From assembly GCA_903847605.1 (NCBI GenBank), contig CAINED010000031.1, positions 1 through 64,000 of the forward strand: 64,000 nucleotides of DNA. Direction: 5' to 3'. Positions 1 to 8,767 of the stretch are shown here, piece by piece (position 1 is the stretch's first letter; every line of letters starts with the position of its first letter). The notes under the pieces were generated by a model. The model was not told where the DNA came from. It ran no database searches and saw only the letters and a list, made by a program, of their open reading frames with translations. This DNA comes from an uncultured Hyphomicrobiales bacterium. GTDB lineage: Bacteria > Pseudomonadota > Alphaproteobacteria > Rhizobiales > Beijerinckiaceae. A program made the position numbers and the translations under genes.

Positions 1-141
1 GATGGCGCTGAGACCGGCGCGGCCGCGTGCTTCGTTATACTCGCCCCATCCGATGACGCCTTCATCGGTGACGATCTTCAGGAAGGAATAGGTATCCCAG
101 CCGGCATCGGCGTGCATCGTCTCGAAGGCGACGATCTTCAT
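1..141 (-). CDS. Mandelate racemase/muconate lactonizing enzyme family protein, N-terminal fragment
   Basis: Only the first 47 codons lie in the window; the gene continues past its left edge. The start at 141 is supported by a GGGAGG ribosome binding site just upstream on the minus strand. The fragment begins MKIVAFETMHADAGWDTYSF and contains VTDEGVIGWGEYNEARG, the N-terminal capping-domain pattern of enolase-superfamily enzymes (a strand, then T-D-x-G-x-x-G-x-G-E). These enzymes abstract a proton alpha to a carboxylate on acid-sugar or muconate-type substrates. The catalytic barrel is outside the window, so the substrate cannot be inferred. A second member of the superfamily lies at 14947-16050. 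Confidence 0.7.
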   Translation of the reverse strand, partial: MKIVAFETMHADAGWDTYSFLKIVTDEGVIGWGEYNEARGRAGLSAI

Positions 142-196
142 TCATCCTCCCGGTCCAAGCCACGTCGCGCTGCATGGCAATTTCCGGAAGCTTACA

Positions 197-231
197 ACAA
201 AAAAATCCCGGATCAACGCGATCCGGGATTT
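197..231 (-). terminator. Rho-independent terminator of the gentisate-dioxygenase-like gene
   Basis: A perfect 11-bp stem (AATCCCGGATC at 204-214, GATCCGGGATT at 220-230) encloses a 5-nt loop. On the minus strand it is followed by a run of T (A199-A205 on the plus strand). It lies just downstream of the stop at 269. Confidence 0.85.
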
Positions 232-268
232 TCAAGTTGCACCGAAGAACTTTGCTTCGGAACACGGT

Positions 269-1315
269 CTAGCGGCGTTCCTCGCGGTAGATGGCGAGCT
301 TTTCCTGAGCGCTGCGGTCCGAGAAGGTGAAGATGATCGCATCCTTGGACGCGCGCATGCGACGCCAATGCCAGCTCGGGATTCCGATCACGTCGCTTTC
401 GCCGGCATGGAAGGTCTTGCCGCCGGCCTCGATTTCCACCTCGCCCTCAACGACGATGTGGGTCTGGCCGTCCGTCGCACGCATTTCCCTGGTTTCGAAG
501 CCCCTGGGGAGATGCGTAAGCCAGGCTGCGATCAGCGGCATGGGCCAGCCGCCCGTGAGCGGATTGGTGTAGCGAAGCGCATGGCCGCGATGCGGATCGG
601 GCTTGTCGGCTGCGGCCACGCCCATCAGCGCCGGGCGCGACACCGAATATTTGTAGTTGAAGATCGGCGTCGTCGCGCCGAAGGGCGACTGCGCATCGAA
701 GGGCGCCATGTTAGAAGCCCAGCGCGCATCGCTTTCGCCCTCTTTCTTCACCACCATCTGCATCTTGTCGTTCGAGTGCTCGCTGAAAGCGGTCTCGAAG
801 AAATTGATGATGTGAAGGTCGAGCCCGTCGATCCAGATCACCGGCTTGTCGTTGTTCTGGCCGTGGTCGTGCCAGGCCCAGTTCGGCGTGATGACGAAGT
901 CGCCGCGATTCATCGTCGTGCGCTCGCCGGCAACCGCCGTATATCCCATGCTGCCTTCGAGCACGAACCGAAGAGCCGATGCCGTATGGCGGTGCGCAAC
1001 GGCGATTTCGCCGGGCATGATGAGCTGCATGCCCGAATACATGGTCGCCGTGATGCGCGAGCCGCCCGGCTGGCCCGGATTTTCGAATACGAGAACGCGG
1101 CGCTCGGCCTCTTCGGCGGTCAACAGCGCGCCGGCTTCCATGAGAAGCTCGCGCGTCGGGCCGAACTTCCATTGATGCGGGACGAACTTGCTCTTGGGCT
1201 CCGGCGGCACGAGGCCCTTGAGCGCTTCCCAAAGCGGCGCGAGATTTTGCGGCGCGAGCTTGTCGTAAAATTTCTGCCGGTCCTTGCCAGGCGCTTCGGC
1301 GAGTGCGGTGCTCAT
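269..1315 (-). CDS. Gentisate 1,2-dioxygenase-like cupin ring-cleavage dioxygenase
   Basis: 348 residues, the usual length of gentisate 1,2-dioxygenases, which cleave gentisate to maleylpyruvate using ferrous iron and O2. Two cupin domains are visible. The N-terminal one has the family iron site: H108 and H110 in AHRHTASALRFVLEG and H149 in NWAWHDHG. A second cupin lies near residues 260-340 (GQTHIVVEGEVEIEAGG, then IPSWHWRR). The start at 1315 is preferred over an upstream in-frame ATG at 1351 because AAGGAG lies 7 nt ahead of it. The gene is transcribed divergently from the IclR gene at 1529 and ends in a strong terminator. No maleylpyruvate isomerase or fumarylpyruvate hydrolase is adjacent. 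A salicylate or 1-hydroxy-2-naphthoate 1,2-dioxygenase of the same family is the main alternative. Confidence 0.85.
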   Translation of the reverse strand: MSTALAEAPGKDRQKFYDKLAPQNLAPLWEALKGLVPPEPKSKFVPHQWKFGPTRELLMEAGALLTAEEAERRVLVFENPGQPGGSRITATMYSGMQLIMPGEIAVAHRHTASALRFVLEGSMGYTAVAGERTTMNRGDFVITPNWAWHDHGQNNDKPVIWIDGLDLHIINFFETAFSEHSNDKMQMVVKKEGESDARWASNMAPFDAQSPFGATTPIFNYKYSVSRPALMGVAAADKPDPHRGHALRYTNPLTGGWPMPLIAAWLTHLPRGFETREMRATDGQTHIVVEGEVEIEAGGKTFHAGESDVIGIPSWHWRRMRASKDAIIFTFSDRSAQEKLAIYREERR

Positions 1316-1528
1316 GGTTCGCTCCTTCGGGCGTATGGTGCGGCGATGCAATACCTGCGTTTTCTTGGTTGAGCAGGCGACATCGGCTCCCCTCCCGCAA
1401 GTCGTCCGGCGGGATATGTGTGCTTAGCACCCTTGCTCTATCATGTCAATTTTCTCATATTTTAGAATTTTTGATATTAATGCTCAGTGTGCTATTCAAA
1501 AAAGTGAGAAATAACTTCGAGATGTTAC
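1316..1528. promoter_or_regulatory. Divergent control region between the cupin dioxygenase and IclR gene
   Basis: 213 bp containing the promoters of two divergent genes. Bases 1440-1500 are strikingly AT-rich for this genome. They contain AATTTTCT (1448-1455) and CTCATATTTT (1454-1463), both of which recur (the second as its reverse complement) in the analogous region 6164-6410. No unambiguous -35/-10 pair could be assigned. Confidence 0.5.
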
Positions 1529-2254
1529 ATGGCCGGCTTTTCCCGTTACCGGGATATTCTGAGACTATTCGACCCGGCGCAGCCCGCCTGGACCGTGCCG
1601 GAAATTTCCGAGAGGCTGCATGTGCCCGCGAGCACCGTTTATCGCACCGTGCGCGAACTGACCGCGGCGTCGTTTCTCGAACCATCGAACGCGGCGAGCT
1701 ATCGCCTCGGATCGGCCTTCATCGAATACGACAGATTGTTGCGCCTCACCGATCCGCTGATGCAGGCGGCAGGGCCCTTCCTCGACGACATCGTGATGCA
1801 GTCCGGCATTCCCTGCATCGCGCTGCTTGCACGGCTCTATAATGGTGAAGTCATGTGCGTGGCCGATGTCGCCGGCCCCGACACGGATTTCAAATCGAGT
1901 TACGAGCGCGGCCGGCCAATGCCGTTGACGCGCGGCGCAACATCGAGGGCGATCCTTGCAAGTTTGCCCGCGCGCACGCTTGGGAAACTGGTAGGCCCAC
2001 GCGACAAGAGCGCCGCGCTGCGCGACGAGCTGATCGAGATCAGGCGCAACGGCTATTGTATCGTGACGAGCGAGATCGACGCAGGTCTCTCTGGCATTGC
2101 CGCGCCCGTCGCTTTGCCCGAGCGCAGCATCTTTGCGAGCATCAGCCTCGCCGTCCGCAACGACGATCTCGACGACAACAGACGGCGAAGACTTGCGCTG
2201 CTGGTCATGTCGGCCGCCGGCCTGATCGATGAGGCGCTCAAATCCAGCGGGTGA
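1529..2254 (+). CDS. IclR family transcriptional regulator (paralogue 1)
   Basis: 241 residues, normal for IclR proteins, which pair an N-terminal winged helix-turn-helix with a C-terminal effector-binding GAF-like domain. The recognition region (VPEISERLHVPASTVYRTV) lies near residues 23-42. The effector domain contains CIALLARLYNGEVMCVADV and SSYERGRPMPLTRGATSRA, the region that usually contacts the small-molecule inducer. The gene is divergent from the gentisate-dioxygenase-like gene. Its stop codon abuts, with no gap, the stop of the convergent molybdoenzyme small-subunit gene at 2255. It is clearly paralogous to the IclR protein at 6411. The likely effector is the aromatic substrate or a ring-cleavage product (inference). 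The ribosome binding site is weak. Confidence 0.92.
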   Translation: MAGFSRYRDILRLFDPAQPAWTVPEISERLHVPASTVYRTVRELTAASFLEPSNAASYRLGSAFIEYDRLLRLTDPLMQAAGPFLDDIVMQSGIPCIALLARLYNGEVMCVADVAGPDTDFKSSYERGRPMPLTRGATSRAILASLPARTLGKLVGPRDKSAALRDELIEIRRNGYCIVTSEIDAGLSGIAAPVALPERSIFASISLAVRNDDLDDNRRRRLALLVMSAAGLIDEALKSSG

Positions 2255-3094
2255 TCAAACCCTGATATCGCCGAGGTTGACGCTCTCGGTCACATGAGCA
2301 TCGACTGTTTTCTTCGTCTTGCCTGCCGCCTCGATTTCCAGCACATAGCTGCCCGAATTTTCCGGCAAACGATCGAATTTGAAATCGCCGTAATTGTCGC
2401 TGGCCTGTTCGGCGACTGTCTTGCCATCCTTCACAAGCCGCAACTTCGCGCCTTCGAGGCACTCGATGCGGCCACCGACGTCATGCGAGAGCGTGCCCGC
2501 GACGAATGCCGTCGAATAACGCCAGAGATTCCTGTAATAGACGCGCGGCTTGGCGTTGAGCTCGGGCTTAATCACCTCGAGATTTTCCGCTTTGGCCTTA
2601 TGCGCCATCTCTTCATCGGAAATTTTCAGAGTGACGAAAGCGCCTGTCGGACACACTTGCGAAGCGCGCGTCTTGCCCCACCCGCTGTCGATGAGGTGTG
2701 CGTCGAAATTCCAGTGCTGCGGCGTCTGCAATTCTTCGTTCCACCAGATATGGCCATAGGGACACGCTTCCACGAGTTGTTTCTGTCCCTTCGCCTTCAC
2801 AGGATCGATGAGAACGATGCCGTCCTCACGTTTCCTGATCGCGCCATCTTTCGCAACCTTGATGCACGGCGCATCGTCGCAATGATTGCACATCGTCGGC
2901 ACGTAGGCGGCGTCGAAATAGGGCGTCGTTCCCCGCTCTTTTTGCAGGATGTTGATCCAGCGATGACCGTGTTTCTGCATGGGCGCCGAATAGCCCGGCC
3001 ATTCGTTGCCCACATGCTCGTCCATTGTCGCCAGGGTGCAAAGGTTGCAATTCGTGCACTCGGCTACGTCGATGATGACATTCCACTTCGACAT
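2255..3094 (-). CDS. Iron-sulfur subunit of a pyrogallol-phloroglucinol transhydroxylase-type molybdoenzyme (AthS/RhS family)
   Basis: 279 residues in the transhydroxylase beta-subunit layout: two ferredoxin-like domains (about 1-195) followed by a C-terminal beta-sandwich/CnaB-like domain (about 196-279). Conserved family blocks include DEHVGNEWPGYSAPMQ, GHRWINI and KPRVYYRNLWRY. Cluster-ligand cysteines are C13, C16, C19, C69, C72, C77, C111 and C148. By the usual DMSO-reductase beta-subunit ligand exchange these complete two [4Fe-4S] clusters. The fourth Cys of motif I is T23, and the CxxC of motif IV is absent (QHWNFDAH), so the third cluster known from the Pelobacter enzyme is missing. 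There is no signal peptide, so the enzyme is cytoplasmic. The gene lies 24 bp downstream of the large subunit, in the same operon. Resorcinol hydroxylase small subunit is the nearest functional alternative. Confidence 0.9.
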   Translation of the reverse strand: MSKWNVIIDVAECTNCNLCTLATMDEHVGNEWPGYSAPMQKHGHRWINILQKERGTTPYFDAAYVPTMCNHCDDAPCIKVAKDGAIRKREDGIVLIDPVKAKGQKQLVEACPYGHIWWNEELQTPQHWNFDAHLIDSGWGKTRASQVCPTGAFVTLKISDEEMAHKAKAENLEVIKPELNAKPRVYYRNLWRYSTAFVAGTLSHDVGGRIECLEGAKLRLVKDGKTVAEQASDNYGDFKFDRLPENSGSYVLEIEAAGKTKKTVDAHVTESVNLGDIRV

Positions 3095-3118
3095 GTTCGT
3101 TTTCCCGTCAATTCGCGC

Positions 3119-6100
3119 TTATTTGGCAGGTTCGAGAACGGCAACTGGCTCGACAGCCTTCTTTTGCGGTTCCATGCGCGCGAATGTTTCCGACATATGT
3201 TCGATCTTGCCGTCCCATTTTTCGATCTGCACCAGCGCATTGGCGCCGGCGAGCGAATGGGTCGTCTTGGTCTGCGTCTTCTCCGGCGTCAGGAGATTGA
3301 GACAGCCGCCGCGATCCACCGACTTGCCCGGCTCGCCCATGGGATCGTAGACCGCGCAGGATTCGTAGCCGTGGCAAACGCCACGGCCCAGTCGATGCGT
3401 CGGCAGCGCAGCGCACAGAACTGCGCCACGATCGTTGAACACCTTGACGATATCGTGCTTCTTGATCCCGCGTTCGGCCGCATCTTCCGGATTCATGCGC
3501 ATGATCCAGTAGTAGTAGTCGCCGACCTTAGCCCGGTGATCCTCGATGTTCATGATGAACGAGTCCTTCCCGTCACCCTGGGTGTGGAAGGAATATTTCG
3601 CGTGCGGCGTCAGCATCTGCAGTGGAAATTTTTCGAACATCGCGCCGGAATGCTGACCTTCCCAGGAGGGCTCGTACTTGACGATTGGCGGCCGCTCCGG
3701 ATCGGCAAAGCGCTTGAGACTGTTGCACTCGAATTCCAGCTTGCCGGACTGCGTCTGCAACCCTTTGAGGAATTCTTCCGTATAGTCGGAAGGCAGCGGA
3801 TGTGGTTCCGGCACATCCTTCTTGCGGTTCTCGACGAACCACTTGAACGACAGCGGCGTGCGCAGTTTTTCCTTCTCTGCAGGCACGACATAGTAGCCGC
3901 GCTTCATGAATTCTTTCCAGGAAATCTTCTTCGGCAGGTCCGAAGCGTCGAAGTGGCGCTTGACCCAGTCGATCTCGTTCATGCCTTCCGAGAAATAGTT
4001 GGCAAGGCCGAGACGCTTGCTGATCTCGTTGAAGATCCAGTAGTCGGTCTTCGACTCGCCGAGCGGCTTGATCGCCGGCGCCTGGAAGATGATGACGCGG
4101 TGGTTGAGCTGCTGCTGGCCGTGGTGCCCATAGCCGCCGAAGCCCGCCCATTCGCTGATGTCCACGCGCTCGAAATTCGTGCAGGCCGGAAGGATGATGT
4201 CGGCGAACATCGACTCGCCTTCGTGCCAGATCGACTGGTTGACGATGAATTCGAGCTTCTCGCTCTGGTACATGCGTACATGGCGGTTGGTGTTGTTCAT
4301 CGTGCCGATGATCGAGCCGCCGTATTTGTAGAGCATTTTAACCGGCGAATGGCCCGGCGCGGGATAGGCGAATTTCGCGAACTGATGTTCGATCGACTTG
4401 CCGACCCACGGCCAGCCCTCGGCCTTGCCGTCGGCCAGCGCCTCCGGCATCCAGATGCGCGGAATGCGCTGAAACGTCGAATTCATCGTCGCGAGTTGCG
4501 GCATGCGCTGGTAGAGTTCGACCGGCATTCCCGTATTTTCCAGATCGCCGGACATGCCGCCGTCGGAATAGCCCGGGAAATAGAAATTGAAATCGAGCGG
4601 GCAGCCCCATTGCAGATTGCCCATGTTGATGCCGGGCTTGCCGAGGCCCTGCATCGCAATCAGGCACACCATCACGCGCGCCCACTGAATGCCGGTCTGA
4701 TTGCGGCACGCGCCGCCATGGCCGTTACCCCAGCCGCCCGGCGCGAGATAAACTTTCTTGCGGCCCCATTCGCGCGCCAGCGCGCGCACATCCTTGGCGG
4801 GAACGCCGGTTTCCTTCTCCTGCCATTCCGGCGTTTTGGGAACGCCGTCTTCCTTGCCGGTCAGATAGTCGGCCCATTTGTCGAAACCAACCGTGTGGGT
4901 CTTCACATACTCCTTGTCGTAAAGGCCTTCCTCGATCCACACCTGTGCTATCGCCATCGCCATGGCGACCGATGTCGTGGGCTTGGGCGCGAACCATTTG
5001 CCCGGCAGAAATTGCGCTGAGGAATTAAAGAAGGGATCGACATGCACGACCTTGATGCCGAGCTTGCCGTCCTTCAGCCACTGGCGGCGAATCGTGCCTT
5101 CCTGCGCGCCGTACGAGCCTGATGTCGTCTCGGGATCCGCGGACCAGAACACGATCATCTCGGCGTTCTGCATGCAATCCTCGACCGTTCCGTAAGTCTC
5201 GGACTGGCCGACGCGCAGGGTATGGCCCCAGTGATGCACCGCGCCCCAATACCAGCCTTCCCAGGAATCGGGATTGTGATGCACGCGCGTCATGCCGACG
5301 GCGTTGGAAAAGCGGAACAGCGCGGAAAGATAATAGCCGATATTGCCCCATGTGTGATGCGAGCCGTGCGAAACCGCAATCGAACCCGGACCGAAATCGC
5401 GCTTCATGCGCTTGATCTCGCTGGAGACGATGCTGAGAGCCTCGTCCCAGGAGATCTCGACATAACCAGACTTGCCGCGGTTCTGCGGATTGCGCGCGCC
5501 GTTCGGATCGAAGTCGACACGTTTCATCGGCTTCAGGAGGCGGTTCGGCGCATAGATGATCGACTTCGTGTTCTGCCCGTGCGGCGCAATCGTCGTGCGG
5601 CGCGGAGGAGTGAAACTGTGGCCCTTCGCCTTGATCGTCCACGGCGGCGGATCCTTGTCGTCGAAGTCGATCGGCATCATGCGGATGATCTTGTCGTCCT
5701 TCACGTCGACGAAGACCGGCCCGCCATTTGTCATGTTGCAATAACGCATCACGCCGCCCGGCATCGGCGTGCCGAATTTCCAGCCCGCCGTCTGGCTCTG
5801 CATGATCGTCTGCGCGAACCAGTTCGTCAGGTCTTCTTCGCCATCGACCGTGAGGATGAAGTCCTTCTGCGCGTTGATCTGTTCGAGCCAGTTGATCGGC
5901 GGCGTCAGCAAGCGCGCGCCATCGCCAGCGGTCTTGAAGCTCAAGGTCACGTCAGGCTTGGCATGCAGGCCCTTGCGCGAAGAGATGCGTCCGTTGCTGA
6001 TCTGGTACCAGCGTCCGATTTCCTCGTCGCGCGCCTTCACTTGTGCAACGAGATTGCGTTCCTTCAGCCGCTCGCGAAACGAAGGGTGCTGCCAAGCGGA

Positions 6101-6163
6101 AAGCTTCAACGCCTGCGCAAGACCGAACAGCACAGTCGAGAATTTCAACGTGTCGAACGACAT
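3119..6163 (-). CDS. Molybdopterin catalytic subunit of a pyrogallol-phloroglucinol transhydroxylase-type enzyme (AthL/RhL family) with N-terminal SCP2-like domain
   Basis: 1014 residues, about 140 longer than the Pelobacter acidigallici transhydroxylase large subunit (about 875). From about residue 139 ([19 protein letters not shown]) the protein follows that DMSO-reductase-superfamily enzyme along its whole length. Active-site residues are kept: H269 in SHHTWGN (Pelobacter His144), D299-S300-W301 in HNPDSWEGW (Asp174, Mo ligand Ser175, Trp176) and Y532 in YFPGY (Tyr404). As in the family, no N-terminal Fe-S motif and no Tat signal is present. Residues 1-125 are extra and resemble an SCP2 sterol-carrier domain (DVTLSF, then [16 protein letters not shown]). 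The Pelobacter enzyme moves a hydroxyl between pyrogallol and a tetrahydroxybenzene co-substrate; resorcinol hydroxylase is a relative. The true substrate here is unknown. Confidence 0.9.
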   Translation of the reverse strand: MSFDTLKFSTVLFGLAQALKLSAWQHPSFRERLKERNLVAQVKARDEEIGRWYQISNGRISSRKGLHAKPDVTLSFKTAGDGARLLTPPINWLEQINAQKDFILTVDGEEDLTNWFAQTIMQSQTAGWKFGTPMPGGVMRYCNMTNGGPVFVDVKDDKIIRMMPIDFDDKDPPPWTIKAKGHSFTPPRRTTIAPHGQNTKSIIYAPNRLLKPMKRVDFDPNGARNPQNRGKSGYVEISWDEALSIVSSEIKRMKRDFGPGSIAVSHGSHHTWGNIGYYLSALFRFSNAVGMTRVHHNPDSWEGWYWGAVHHWGHTLRVGQSETYGTVEDCMQNAEMIVFWSADPETTSGSYGAQEGTIRRQWLKDGKLGIKVVHVDPFFNSSAQFLPGKWFAPKPTTSVAMAMAIAQVWIEEGLYDKEYVKTHTVGFDKWADYLTGKEDGVPKTPEWQEKETGVPAKDVRALAREWGRKKVYLAPGGWGNGHGGACRNQTGIQWARVMVCLIAMQGLGKPGINMGNLQWGCPLDFNFYFPGYSDGGMSGDLENTGMPVELYQRMPQLATMNSTFQRIPRIWMPEALADGKAEGWPWVGKSIEHQFAKFAYPAPGHSPVKMLYKYGGSIIGTMNNTNRHVRMYQSEKLEFIVNQSIWHEGESMFADIILPACTNFERVDISEWAGFGGYGHHGQQQLNHRVIIFQAPAIKPLGESKTDYWIFNEISKRLGLANYFSEGMNEIDWVKRHFDASDLPKKISWKEFMKRGYYVVPAEKEKLRTPLSFKWFVENRKKDVPEPHPLPSDYTEEFLKGLQTQSGKLEFECNSLKRFADPERPPIVKYEPSWEGQHSGAMFEKFPLQMLTPHAKYSFHTQGDGKDSFIMNIEDHRAKVGDYYYWIMRMNPEDAAERGIKKHDIVKVFNDRGAVLCAALPTHRLGRGVCHGYESCAVYDPMGEPGKSVDRGGCLNLLTPEKTQTKTTHSLAGANALVQIEKWDGKIEHMSETFARMEPQKKAVEPVAVLEPAK

Positions 6164-6410
6164 GCATGCCTCCCTTGGCCCGATGGGCGTTTCTTGTGGT
6201 CATAAACTAGCGGGATCGCGCAGACGCTGGAACCCGCCGGCCCCTGATCTTTCGCGCATCCGCCATTGTTGCGGCGAAAAAATCGAGCCAAGCCTCAAAA
6301 TATGAGTATCACAGGATACAAATTTCACAAAATTTTCTAAAAATGATAATTATAGTTGAATCTACATCCAAAAACAGCAATTTTAGCCGCACATTAATTC
6401 GGAGGCGCGC
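6164..6410. promoter_or_regulatory. Divergent control region between the molybdoenzyme operon and IclR paralogue 2
   Basis: 247 bp. Bases 6290-6390 are very AT-rich and contain AAAATATGAG (6297-6306) and AATTTTCT (6331-6338), shared with the region 1316-1528. A GGAGG ribosome binding site at 6401-6405 serves the IclR gene. Either paralogous regulator might bind here; no perfect palindrome is visible. Confidence 0.5.
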
Positions 6411-7232
6411 ATGGCTGGACTGGGACGCTATGTCGACGTGTTGCGCCTGTTCGACACCACAACATCAGGCGGCGCGGAAAGCTGGAGCGTCGTCGCCATG
6501 GCTTCCGCGCTCGGCGCGCCAGCCAGCACGCTCTATCGCACCGTACGGGAATTGACCAAAGCCGGATTTCTCGAACAGGCCGTTGACGCACAATATAGTC
6601 TCGGCCCGGCATTCATCGAATACGAGCGCCTGCTGCGCATCAACGATCCGCTCGTGCGGACGGGGCGCGGCATACTCGTCGACCTCGTCAGGCAGGCCGG
6701 CCTGCCCTGCGTCGCATTGATGGCGCGCCTGTATAACGGCGAAGTGATGTGCATTGCCGACGAGGCGGCGCCCGGCACAGACTTTCATTCGAGTTACGAA
6801 CGCGGCCGTCCCATGCCGATGACTCGCGGCGCAACCTCCAAGATCATCCTGGCGCACCGCCCCTCGCGTGAACTTACGAAACTCATTGGGCCACGCGCGG
6901 CAACGGTGCAATTACGTAAGGAATTACAGGCAATACGGCGTGCGGGTCATATCGTGACCGCCAGCGAAATCGATCCGGGCCTTACAGGCATCGCCGCCCC
7001 GATCATCGCCGCAGATCCCGGCGCATCGGCGAGCCTCACACTCGTGGTGAGGGAGGAAGCGCTCGACGAAGCGACGCGCCGCCGGCTCGTGCTGCTCGTC
7101 GTCTCTGCCGCAAGCCTGCTGGCAGAGGAAATCCGTGGGGCCCAAGCGGCCCCTCCCCCCGCTGAGGAAGAGAAGAAGGTTCCGCACCGCGTGCAGGTCA
7201 CATCCAGCAAATCGAAACGCCGCAAGGATTAG
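6411..7232 (+). CDS. IclR family transcriptional regulator (paralogue 2)
   Basis: 273 residues. The winged-helix region (MASALGAPASTLYRTVREL) and effector domain (CVALMARLYNGEVMCIAD, SSYERGRPMPMTRGATSK) closely match the IclR protein at 1529, so the two arose by duplication. A C-terminal tail of about 30 residues rich in Pro, Glu, Lys and Arg (ending SKSKRRKD) is absent from the paralogue. The start at 6411 has GGAGG 5 nt upstream. The gene is divergent from the molybdoenzyme operon and is its obvious candidate regulator. The amidase at 7308 follows 75 bp downstream on the same strand and could be co-transcribed. Confidence 0.92.
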   Translation: MAGLGRYVDVLRLFDTTTSGGAESWSVVAMASALGAPASTLYRTVRELTKAGFLEQAVDAQYSLGPAFIEYERLLRINDPLVRTGRGILVDLVRQAGLPCVALMARLYNGEVMCIADEAAPGTDFHSSYERGRPMPMTRGATSKIILAHRPSRELTKLIGPRAATVQLRKELQAIRRAGHIVTASEIDPGLTGIAAPIIAADPGASASLTLVVREEALDEATRRRLVLLVVSAASLLAEEIRGAQAAPPPAEEEKKVPHRVQVTSSKSKRRKD

Positions 7233-7307
7233 CTGGCGCAAAACCTGTTGACGCAGACCTCCCGCCGCGCTCGTCTTGGGTCAAGGAACGACCGGACGGA
7301 GGAGCGA

Positions 7308-8759
7308 ATGTCGGACATTGCATTTTCATCGGCAAAGGATCTCGCGCGCATGGTGAGGCGCGGCAAGATCGGCTGCGTCGAATTGTTCGAACATTTTCTG
7401 GCGCGCGTCGAACGCTACAATCCCGCGCTCAACGCCATCATCGCTACCGATTTACCGCGCGCCAGAAAGCGCGCGAAAGATGCGGACCGGGCGCTGAAAA
7501 AAGGCGAGGTCTGGGGGCCATTGCACGGCGTGCCCATGACCTTCAAGGAATCCCACGATGTCGCGGGATTGCCGACGACATGGGGCGTTCCGGCCTATCG
7601 CGACGCCATCGCGAAGAAAGACGGCCTCGCCGTCAAACGATTCCTCGATGCCGGCATAAACGTCTTCGGGAAGACCAATGTGCCCTTGTTGCTGGCGGAC
7701 TCACAAAGCTGGAACCAAATCTACGGCTCGACCAACAACCCCTGGGATTTGACCCGCACGCCCGGTGGCTCGTCCGGCGGCGCGGCGGCAGCGCTCGCCG
7801 CCGGGCTCACCGGCCTCGAATGCGGATCGGACATTGCATCCTCCATTCGCAACCCCGCGCATTTCTGTGGCCTCTTTGGTCACAAGCCTACTTGGGGAAT
7901 CTGCCCGCCGCGCGGCCACGCGATGGGCGGCGCGTTGCGGCAGACCGATATTTCCGTCATCGGCCCGCTGGCGCGCAGCGCAGAAGACTTGAAACTCGCG
8001 CTGGACGTGATGGCAGGCCCTGATGAAATCGACTCCGCGGGTCTTCGCCTCAAACTGCCTGCGCCGCGCCACAAGAATTTTCGCAAGATGAAGATCGCCG
8101 TCATCACGGACGATGCCACTGCGCCGGTCGACAAGGATTATAGCGCACTCATCCAGAAACTCGCGGACTTCCTCGCGAAGGAAGGGGCCGACATTCATCA
8201 TAATACGAAACCGGACATCGACATGGATGACGCGCATCGCACGTTCGACATCATGCTGCGGGCCGCAACGTCAGGCCGCAACCCCGACTCTGCCTATGGT
8301 GAGGCGCTGGATCGCGCAGCGCAACTCGATCTCGACGACGACAGCGTCCAGGCGCGCGGCTTGCGTGGCGCAACCATCCGCCACCGCGACTGGCTGCGCC
8401 TCGACGAGAAGCGCACCGCGATGCGCTGGAAGTGGCACGAATTCTTTGGGGACTTCGACCTTCTGCTCGCGCCTGTCATGAGCACGGCGGCCTTCCCGCA
8501 CGATCACAAGCCATCCTACGAACGTGTCTCCACGATCAACGGCAAGGAATATCCCGCCATGATGGAGACTTTCTGGGCGGGTTATACCGGCCTCGTTTAT
8601 CTGCCCGCCAGCGTCGCGCCCATTGGCTTTACAGCGAAGGGCCTGCCGGTTGGCGTTCAGATTGTCGGACCGCAATATGGCGACCGCTCGACGATCCACT
8701 TCGCGCGGATGCTGGAGAAGGCCTATCAAGGCTTTCTGCCGCCGCCAGGCTACGACTGA
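7308..8759 (+). CDS. Amidase signature family hydrolase
   Basis: 483 residues with the Ser-cisSer-Lys layout of amidase-signature enzymes, which hydrolyse amides of very varied structure. The Lys is K80 (PMTFKESHD), the cis-Ser is S155 in TPGGSSGG, and the presumed nucleophile is S179 in GSDIASSIRNPA. The usual GGSIR around the nucleophile reads ASSIR here, an unusual oxyanion-region change, although the nucleophile itself is kept. The start at 7308 is chosen over a longer frame because GGAGG lies immediately upstream. The gene converges with the SulP gene, leaving an 8-bp gap. There is no signal peptide, so the enzyme is cytoplasmic. The substrate is unknown; glutamyl-tRNA amidotransferase GatA is unlikely because no gatB or gatC is nearby. 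Confidence 0.88.
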   Translation: MSDIAFSSAKDLARMVRRGKIGCVELFEHFLARVERYNPALNAIIATDLPRARKRAKDADRALKKGEVWGPLHGVPMTFKESHDVAGLPTTWGVPAYRDAIAKKDGLAVKRFLDAGINVFGKTNVPLLLADSQSWNQIYGSTNNPWDLTRTPGGSSGGAAAALAAGLTGLECGSDIASSIRNPAHFCGLFGHKPTWGICPPRGHAMGGALRQTDISVIGPLARSAEDLKLALDVMAGPDEIDSAGLRLKLPAPRHKNFRKMKIAVITDDATAPVDKDYSALIQKLADFLAKEGADIHHNTKPDIDMDDAHRTFDIMLRAATSGRNPDSAYGEALDRAAQLDLDDDSVQARGLRGATIRHRDWLRLDEKRTAMRWKWHEFFGDFDLLLAPVMSTAAFPHDHKPSYERVSTINGKEYPAMMETFWAGYTGLVYLPASVAPIGFTAKGLPVGVQIVGPQYGDRSTIHFARMLEKAYQGFLPPPGYD

Positions 8760-8767
8760 CATGCGGT

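Noticed and set aside
2294-5020. 908-residue open frame on the plus strand opposite the molybdoenzyme genes
   Set aside because: It lies wholly antisense to the two well-supported subunit genes, has Arg/His-rich low-complexity composition and no recognisable domain; it is a GC-bias shadow.
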